A stretch of 9,525 bases of DNA, from the NCBI GenBank assembly GCA_002084435.1, contig NBLG01000020.1:1-9525 (forward strand), given 5' to 3'. This document shows positions 5,173-9,525 of the stretch, in pieces; positions within the stretch are counted from its first letter, which is position 1, and each line of letters begins with the position of its first letter. This DNA is from Tenericutes bacterium 4572_104. GTDB lineage: Bacteria > Bacillota_I > Bacilli_A > Izemoplasmatales > UBA5603. A program made the translations under genes and the position numbers. A model generated the notes under the pieces. That model was given only the letters and a program-made list of their open reading frames with translations, searched no databases and was not told the DNA's origin.

Positions 5173-6180
5173 ATGAAAAAAAATAGCGAATGTTATAATG
5201 TTGCAGTACTCGCAACTATGAGTTCTGGTAAATCTACAACTCTAAATGCTATGTTTGGATCTTCGATTTTACCTTCTAAAAATGAGGCTTGCACAGCTAC
5301 TATTTTTAGGGTTGAAGACGTTGATGGCATGAAAAAAATTAAAGTTAGATCTACATGTAATCAGAATATTACTTCCGAATGGGAAGTTCTTAAACTTAAT
5401 GATAATATCATTGATAGTTGGAATAACCTTAATCACAAACAAATTGATATTATTGGAGATCTTCCTAGAATAGATAATTTATCTAAAAGGATTGTATTTC
5501 ATGATACTCCAGGTCCCAATAACTCAACAGAGAAATCTCATTCTGAAATTGCAAACTCTATATTTGAAAATGGACAAATAGGTTGTATTATTTGTGTATT
5601 AAATGTTTCGTGTTTTGGTGTTGATGATGAGAAGGCATTATTAGTAGATCTTCTAAATAAAACAAAGAATAAAGAAATTGGAGCCAAAATTGTTTTTGTA
5701 GTTAATAAAATAGATCAACTAGATTTAGAGGCAGGAGAAGATCCTTTAATAATTCTAGAAAATATAACAAAATATTTAACTGATTTAGGTTTTGTAGATC
5801 CACTAGTTATTCCGGTAATGAGTCTAGTGTCTCTTGAGATTCGTCTTTATATTGATTTTTTAAGGAAAAAATATAGATTCCCATCATTTATGGCTGGAAT
5901 AAGAAAAACAAAAAATCCTTTTTCTGAAAGAAAGCAAAAACAAATATTAAATAATATTAAATATTTGTTAGAGTTTGATAGTTACTATTCCAAGGCTTTA
6001 TGTTCATGTAGTAATAAGGAAAGTGTCTATAAAAATATGGACTATTCTATTAAAGGTTTAAAAGAAAAACAAAAAATTAAAATACTAGATGAGATTCATA
6101 CTGTTAGTGATTTTATCAACGCTGATATAATTACCGGTATACCAATTTTAGAAAAAATATTAGAAAAAGAATTAATTTAG
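5173..6180 (+). CDS. Short dynamin-family GTPase (G domain only)
   Basis: The 335-residue protein is essentially one dynamin-type G domain. G1 ATMSSGKST is at 14-22, the G2 region NEACTATI at 37-44, G3 DTPGPNNS at 111-118, and G4 NKID at 178-181; the G5 position (PVMSL, 214-218) is poorly conserved. It is clearly a paralogue of the G domain of the next gene (identical ATMSSGKST, NEACTATI, DTPGPNNS, PLVIPV). It ends just after the TGIPILEKILE segment, where the larger partner continues into a long helical region. It therefore lacks both the N-terminal module and the stalk/membrane-binding part. ATG is set by AAAAAAGGA at 5158-5166. Only 23 bases separate it from the next start, so the two are co-transcribed. 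A likely role is a hetero-oligomeric partner of the large GTPase, as in two-dynamin systems; this is inference. Confidence 0.85.
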   Translation: MKKNSECYNVAVLATMSSGKSTTLNAMFGSSILPSKNEACTATIFRVEDVDGMKKIKVRSTCNQNITSEWEVLKLNDNIIDSWNNLNHKQIDIIGDLPRIDNLSKRIVFHDTPGPNNSTEKSHSEIANSIFENGQIGCIICVLNVSCFGVDDEKALLVDLLNKTKNKEIGAKIVFVVNKIDQLDLEAGEDPLIILENITKYLTDLGFVDPLVIPVMSLVSLEIRLYIDFLRKKYRFPSFMAGIRKTKNPFSERKQKQILNNIKYLLEFDSYYSKALCSCSNKESVYKNMDYSIKGLKEKQKIKILDEIHTVSDFINADIITGIPILEKILEKELI

Positions 6181-6203
6181 AAAATAAATAAGAGGTGAAT
6201 AAA

Positions 6204-8483
6204 GTGAGCGCATTAAAAGTAGAGTTAAGGTACAATCCTTATACAGTAGATTATTCTGTCTTCGTAGATAATAAAGATTCAAGTGACGAATTTCATGATT
6301 GGTGTAAAAATAAAAGACTTCAAACTTGGATTGATCAATTTTTGCTAAAACTAATTGATTTTTACAACACAAGAAAAATTGAGTTGACATATATAGGAAC
6401 AGCTTTAGATTCTGAAGATGTAAAGGATGCGATTAACCTCTTTCTATCTAACCATAGTGAGATTGAAATTATATTAGAACTAAATGTTAACGATGAACCT
6501 ATCGAAAATAAAATTTTTAAGCTAAAAGAATTGTATAAAAATGCAAAATCTGGACCTTTTGAAGAATTTCAAACAACTGAGATGGATAGAAGTTTTAATA
6601 AAGCACTTGATCCTGAATTTGAAGTTAATGTAATTGCTACAATGTCTTCTGGTAAATCAACAGTCATAAACTCTATGCTTGGATTGGAATTAATGCCAGC
6701 AAAAAATGAAGCGTGTACTGCAACTATAGCAAAGATAGAAGATTGCGATGAAATGGATGACTTTAAATCGAGAAGATTTGACCAAAATGAAAACTTGATA
6801 GATGATTGGTGTACATGTAATATTAAATTATTAGAGAAATGGAATGATGATCCAGAGACATCTAGAATACACATAAAAGGAGATATTCCTGGTATTCATG
6901 AATCTGAAGGTGTAAAACTTGTACTTGTTGATACTCCAGGCCCTAATAATTCAAGAAATACAGGACATAGAAAAATTACTGAATCTATTATGAAGAATCA
7001 ATTATCAATGGTTTTATATATTCTTAACTCAACACAATTAAGTACTGAAGATGATAAAAGTCTGCTAAATCTAATAAAAGAAGCTATGGCTTTAGGTGGA
7101 CGAGAAGCTCAAGATAGATTTATATTCTTAGCAAACAAAATTGATGCATTTGATCCAGAAAATGGTGAATCCGTAGCTAGAGCACTAGACAATACAAGAA
7201 AGTATTTAGAAGATAATGGTATTAAAAACCCATTAGTTATACCTGTATCGGCTCATCTAGCTAAACTTGTTAGAATTGTTAAGTATAATGGCATAGACTC
7301 ATTAAGAAGGTTGCAAAAGGCTGATTTAGATAAATATGTAAGTTTGTTTGTTGAAGAAGAAGAGATGAATATGTTGAATCATGTTAAAGATGATATATCT
7401 CTAAATATATATAATAAGTTAAATAATAGTTTAAAAAAAGCTAATGATGCTAATTCTAAAGCTGAAATATTAAGTGGTATACCTATTGTCGAATCGTTAT
7501 TAGATAATTTTATTTCTAAACACGCTATACCTGCAAAACTTAAAGATGCTGTAGATTCTTTCGAATCAGTTATGACTAAAGCTGAAGGAATTAAGAAATT
7601 AAATTCTATTATAGAAAAAGATGAAAATGATTTAGAACAGTTAAGTAAGAAAATAGAAGCGTTTGTTAATGATAAAGAACGATTAAAAAAAGCTGATAAC
7701 TTTAGAAAAAGAGTTCAACAAGAAAAATATGAAATTTCAGCTAATTCTTCATCGGCAATAAAAGGTATCCAAAAAAATTCTGAAGCTTTGATAACAAAAG
7801 TTGAGGACAAATTTAAAGAGAAAGTTGAATTAAAATTAGCAGAAGAGATTTTTGAAAATACTGAAGAGAAAGTGAATCGTTTTATGAGTGATATACAATT
7901 GATACTCGACGAAAACTTAGGAAAAGACTTCATGAATAAATTGGAAGATTTAAAAGTTGAATATGATAATTATGTTGCAGATGTTCTTAAAAATTCTTTC
8001 CCGGATGATGATGATTTTGAAATAAAGGAGTTACAGAAAAATACTCTACAATTAGGATCTATAAATACACTAATTAAAGGATCTGCTTATGATGAGGATG
8101 TTAAAGTTGGAACAGAGAAAGTATGGCAACGGTCTTGGAACCCTCTATCTTGGTTTTTTAAGAAAACTGTAAACGTATATGAAGAAAGAACTTTTACTAA
8201 TATGGTACCTGCATATAAAGAATTAGAAGCAAATTTAAGAACTTTTATTCAGAAAAATATAAAAGAGTTTCATAAGACATCAGATATTCAGTTTAATGAT
8301 GCTAAAGGTCTTTTAATTATTCAAATGGATATCATCGATAAAAGGATTGATGAAAACATGAAAGATATTCTTAGATTAAATGATGATAAAAGTGTAAAAG
8401 AAAGAATTATACGTTCAAATAAATCAAAAATTGAATGGTATGATAACTTTAAAATTAATTTATCTGAAATATTGAAGGTGTAA
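6204..8483 (+). CDS. Dynamin-like GTPase (LeoA/Eleos-like)
   Basis: Two GTG codons are possible. I choose 6204 because AGAGGTGA (6191-6198) then sits 5 bases upstream; with GTG 6195 the ribosome site would overlap the start. This gives 759 aa. Residues 1-120 form a separate N-terminal module (LKVELRYNPYTVDYSVFVDN to KSGPFEEF). The G domain covers about 140-360: G1 ATMSSGKST 145-153, NEACTATI 168-175, G3 DTPGPNNS 243-250, G4 NKID 311-314, and PVSAHLAKL near the G5 position. A long, charged helical region from about 400 to 755 forms the stalk. Within it, WQRSWNPLSWFFKKTV (641-656) is aromatic and basic and could be the membrane-contacting paddle. Bacterial dynamins remodel membranes with GTP hydrolysis. 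Pairs of them form the Eleos (LeoA/LeoBC) anti-phage system, and the upstream WYL regulator fits a defence role. No transmembrane segment is seen. Confidence 0.85.
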   Translation: MSALKVELRYNPYTVDYSVFVDNKDSSDEFHDWCKNKRLQTWIDQFLLKLIDFYNTRKIELTYIGTALDSEDVKDAINLFLSNHSEIEIILELNVNDEPIENKIFKLKELYKNAKSGPFEEFQTTEMDRSFNKALDPEFEVNVIATMSSGKSTVINSMLGLELMPAKNEACTATIAKIEDCDEMDDFKSRRFDQNENLIDDWCTCNIKLLEKWNDDPETSRIHIKGDIPGIHESEGVKLVLVDTPGPNNSRNTGHRKITESIMKNQLSMVLYILNSTQLSTEDDKSLLNLIKEAMALGGREAQDRFIFLANKIDAFDPENGESVARALDNTRKYLEDNGIKNPLVIPVSAHLAKLVRIVKYNGIDSLRRLQKADLDKYVSLFVEEEEMNMLNHVKDDISLNIYNKLNNSLKKANDANSKAEILSGIPIVESLLDNFISKHAIPAKLKDAVDSFESVMTKAEGIKKLNSIIEKDENDLEQLSKKIEAFVNDKERLKKADNFRKRVQQEKYEISANSSSAIKGIQKNSEALITKVEDKFKEKVELKLAEEIFENTEEKVNRFMSDIQLILDENLGKDFMNKLEDLKVEYDNYVADVLKNSFPDDDDFEIKELQKNTLQLGSINTLIKGSAYDEDVKVGTEKVWQRSWNPLSWFFKKTVNVYEERTFTNMVPAYKELEANLRTFIQKNIKEFHKTSDIQFNDAKGLLIIQMDIIDKRIDENMKDILRLNDDKSVKERIIRSNKSKIEWYDNFKINLSEILKV

Positions 8484-8484
8484 T

Positions 8485-8943
8485 ATGGTAGATTTAGAAT
8501 ATTTTAAAAAAGCTATAGAAGAATCAGATATTGATTTAATAAGATCAGGTGTAATAACTGAAATAAATTATAGAAGACATCATAATTTTGATGAAACTCT
8601 AAAGTTGGTTTTAAAAGTAGAAGTACTTCTTGAAAAAAAGGGGCTTAAATTATTTGAAGAAGAAGATAATAATTTTCAATTTGTAGATATAAAAGAAGTT
8701 GAAAAATATATATCAGAAAATGTAGAAGATTTGTGGACTTCAGTAAAAGTAGAAATAATGTACAATTTTTCAAAGAAAAAATATAAATATCTTTTTAGTC
8801 TAATGAGAATGCTTAGAGGTAAAGGGCATCCTGATTTTATACCTGAAAAAAATGAAAATAATAAGTTTATTGAAAAAAGTTTATTTGAGAAGATTATAGA
8901 ATACTTAAAAAAATTATTAAAATTAGGAGATAAATATGATTGA
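8485..8943 (+). CDS. Helical accessory protein with basic amphipathic C-terminal helix (family unknown)
   Basis: I do not recognise a family. The 152-residue protein begins one base after the stop of the dynamin gene, with GAAGGTG (8474-8480) as ribosome site, so it belongs to the operon. It is paralogous to the next gene. Shared segments are DIDLIRSGVITEIN (15-28), KGLKLFEEED (52-61), EDLWTSVKVEIMYNFSKKK (81-99) and GHPDF (114-118). The predicted fold is mostly helical. The last 25 residues (FIEKSLFEKIIEYLKKLLKL) form an amphipathic, Lys-rich helix that could lie on the membrane surface, where the paralogue has a transmembrane helix. There is no signal peptide and no catalytic motif. A role in tethering or regulating the GTPases at the membrane is inferred from context only. 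Confidence 0.75.
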   Translation: MVDLEYFKKAIEESDIDLIRSGVITEINYRRHHNFDETLKLVLKVEVLLEKKGLKLFEEEDNNFQFVDIKEVEKYISENVEDLWTSVKVEIMYNFSKKKYKYLFSLMRMLRGKGHPDFIPEKNENNKFIEKSLFEKIIEYLKKLLKLGDKYD

Positions 8944-9394
8944 GAATTATATATTGAAAGCTATTAGCGATAAGAATATTGACTTAGTTAGGTCTTCTAT
9001 AATCACAGAAGTTAACAGCAATAGAAAAAATGAATACAATAATATACTTTCAATTGTTCATTTTATTGGTTTAAAGTTAAATGATGAAGGTCTAGAATTA
9101 TTTGACACAGAAGATGGTCAGTATCAGATTATTGATGATAGAAGTAAATGGACAGAAGATTTATGGACCGAGGTAAAAGTAGAGTTAGGGTATAACTTTT
9201 CAAAAGAAAAAATTGAGTTTCTAATAAAAATCATGGAATTCCTTAGAAAGTCAGGTCATCCTGACTTCAAATTGATACCAAGCTCTAATCCAGAAAACAA
9301 AGACGACAGTCATTTAAAAACAGGAATTTTAGTTGTGGGAGCTAGTGTAATTATTATTACAATTGTAGTAATTATTGTAAATTATTTAAAATAA
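8936..9394 (+). CDS. Tail-anchored paralogue of the preceding protein (family unknown)
   Basis: The start ATG 8936 overlaps the end of the previous gene by 8 nt and has AGGAGA at 8925-8930, five bases upstream. Residues 5-111 repeat the domain of the preceding protein (KNIDLVRSSIITEVN, EGLELFDTEDGQYQI, EDLWTEVKVELGYNFSKEK, SGHPDF). A polar linker 112-128 leads to a single hydrophobic helix GILVVGASVIIITIVVIIVNY (130-150) that ends two residues from the C-terminus. This is a tail anchor placing the domain on the cytoplasmic face. No known family is recognised. Its position after two GTPases suggests it recruits or senses them at the membrane; that is inference. Confidence 0.78.
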   Translation: MIENYILKAISDKNIDLVRSSIITEVNSNRKNEYNNILSIVHFIGLKLNDEGLELFDTEDGQYQIIDDRSKWTEDLWTEVKVELGYNFSKEKIEFLIKIMEFLRKSGHPDFKLIPSSNPENKDDSHLKTGILVVGASVIIITIVVIIVNYLK

Positions 9395-9395
9395 T

Positions 9396-9410
9396 AAAGG
9401 ATTATAATGA
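9396..9410 (+). pseudogene. Start of a further operon gene, interrupted by intron-like sequence
   Basis: AAAGGA (9396-9401) and ATG (9407-9409) follow the previous stop by a few bases, with the same spacing as other starts in the operon. The frame would give only MSAPR before TAA, because at 9411 the sequence switches to GTGCGCC..., which looks like a group II intron. If the intron splices, the gene may be intact beyond the window; its identity cannot be seen here. Confidence 0.5.
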
Positions 9411-9525
9411 GTGCGCCAAGATAAGCTAATGTAAGCAAGCTGGACAATCCAGCACGTGCAAAGGTTAACCACCAGCACGGAACTGAACCATGAGTATAAC
9501 TAGGTAACGAATTATGCGAAGCCAT
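9411..9525 (+). mobile_element. 5' end of a group II intron (partial, domain I)
   Basis: The sequence starts with GTGCGCC, matching the GUGYG 5' consensus of group II introns. It is markedly richer in GC and hairpins than the rest of the window. A perfect stem GCTGGA-CAA-TCCAGC lies at 9439-9453, and CGTGC (9455-9459) can pair with GCACG (9475-9479). The absence of coding frames and the GAACCATGAGT-like and GCGAAGC stretches recall domain I of bacterial introns. The intron-encoded reverse transcriptase and domains V-VI would lie to the right, outside the window. A different structured RNA cannot be excluded from 115 bases. Confidence 0.65.

Noticed and set aside
6195..6203. GTG 6195 as start of the dynamin gene
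   Set aside because: It lies within the ribosome-binding sequence AGAGGTGA, whereas GTG 6204 has correct spacing from it.
6172..6390. 72-codon minus-strand frame overlapping the start of the dynamin gene
   Set aside because: It is antisense to well-supported coding sequence, has no ribosome site and no recognisable domain.
6569..6874. 101-codon minus-strand frame inside the dynamin gene
   Set aside because: It is antisense to the G domain, and its Ser/Phe-rich composition is a mirror of the sense codons.
7715..7933. 72-codon minus-strand frame inside the dynamin gene
   Set aside because: It is antisense to the helical stalk region and its sequence is low in complexity.

Overview
The window is AT-rich (roughly 30% GC by eye) and reads with the standard bacterial code: TGA works as a stop, for example at the ends of the Fic antitoxin gene and the first small operon gene, and Trp is TGG. 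Strong AAAGGA or AGGAG ribosome sites, short intergenic gaps and the protein families point to a low-GC bacterium (a Bacillota/Mycoplasmatota-type or spirochaete-type genome). I cannot place it more precisely. The content is accessory DNA: decayed toxin-antitoxin pieces, an AAA ATPase, a Fic toxin-antitoxin pair, integration-site debris, a regulated two-GTPase operon, and the start of a group II intron.

Left part (1-1021): the tail of an unknown gene, a minus-strand terminator hairpin, then two layers of decay. At 191-462 are remnants of a MNT nucleotidyltransferase antitoxin and a HEPN toxin. At 487-1021 is a calcineurin-like phosphoesterase with an internal out-of-frame deletion, an in-frame stop and a lost C-terminus. 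Its remaining homology stops where the convergent intact AAA/DUF4143 ATPase gene (1018-2232, minus) ends.

Middle part (2233-4181): a Fic AMP-transferase-type toxin (2834-3427, minus) is preceded by a 52-residue YhfG-like antitoxin gene (3424-3582, minus) carrying the SxxxEG inhibitory motif. The pair lies between two 42-bp direct repeats (2615-2656 and 3898-3939, 39/42 identical) whose right halves look like the 3' end of a tRNA or tmRNA gene. Short arm-like repeats flank them in a nested pattern: TTGGCTACA-type copies inside the unit, TTGGTCACA-type copies outside. This suggests a small integrase-less cassette inserted at an attachment site belonging to another element.

Right part (4182-9410): a WYL-domain regulator, apparently translated from a leaderless message, is followed by a tight operon. 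The operon has a short G-domain-only GTPase (335 aa), a full-length dynamin-like GTPase (759 aa), and two paralogous ~152-aa helical proteins, one ending in an amphipathic basic helix and the other in a transmembrane helix. WYL regulators often control phage-defence operons, and paired bacterial dynamins occur in the Eleos (LeoA/LeoBC) defence system. The simplest reading is a membrane-acting, dynamin-based defence operon with an unusual composition. A further gene starts at 9407 with a good ribosome site but is interrupted after ATGA by GTGCG..., which looks like the 5' end of a group II intron running out of the window.
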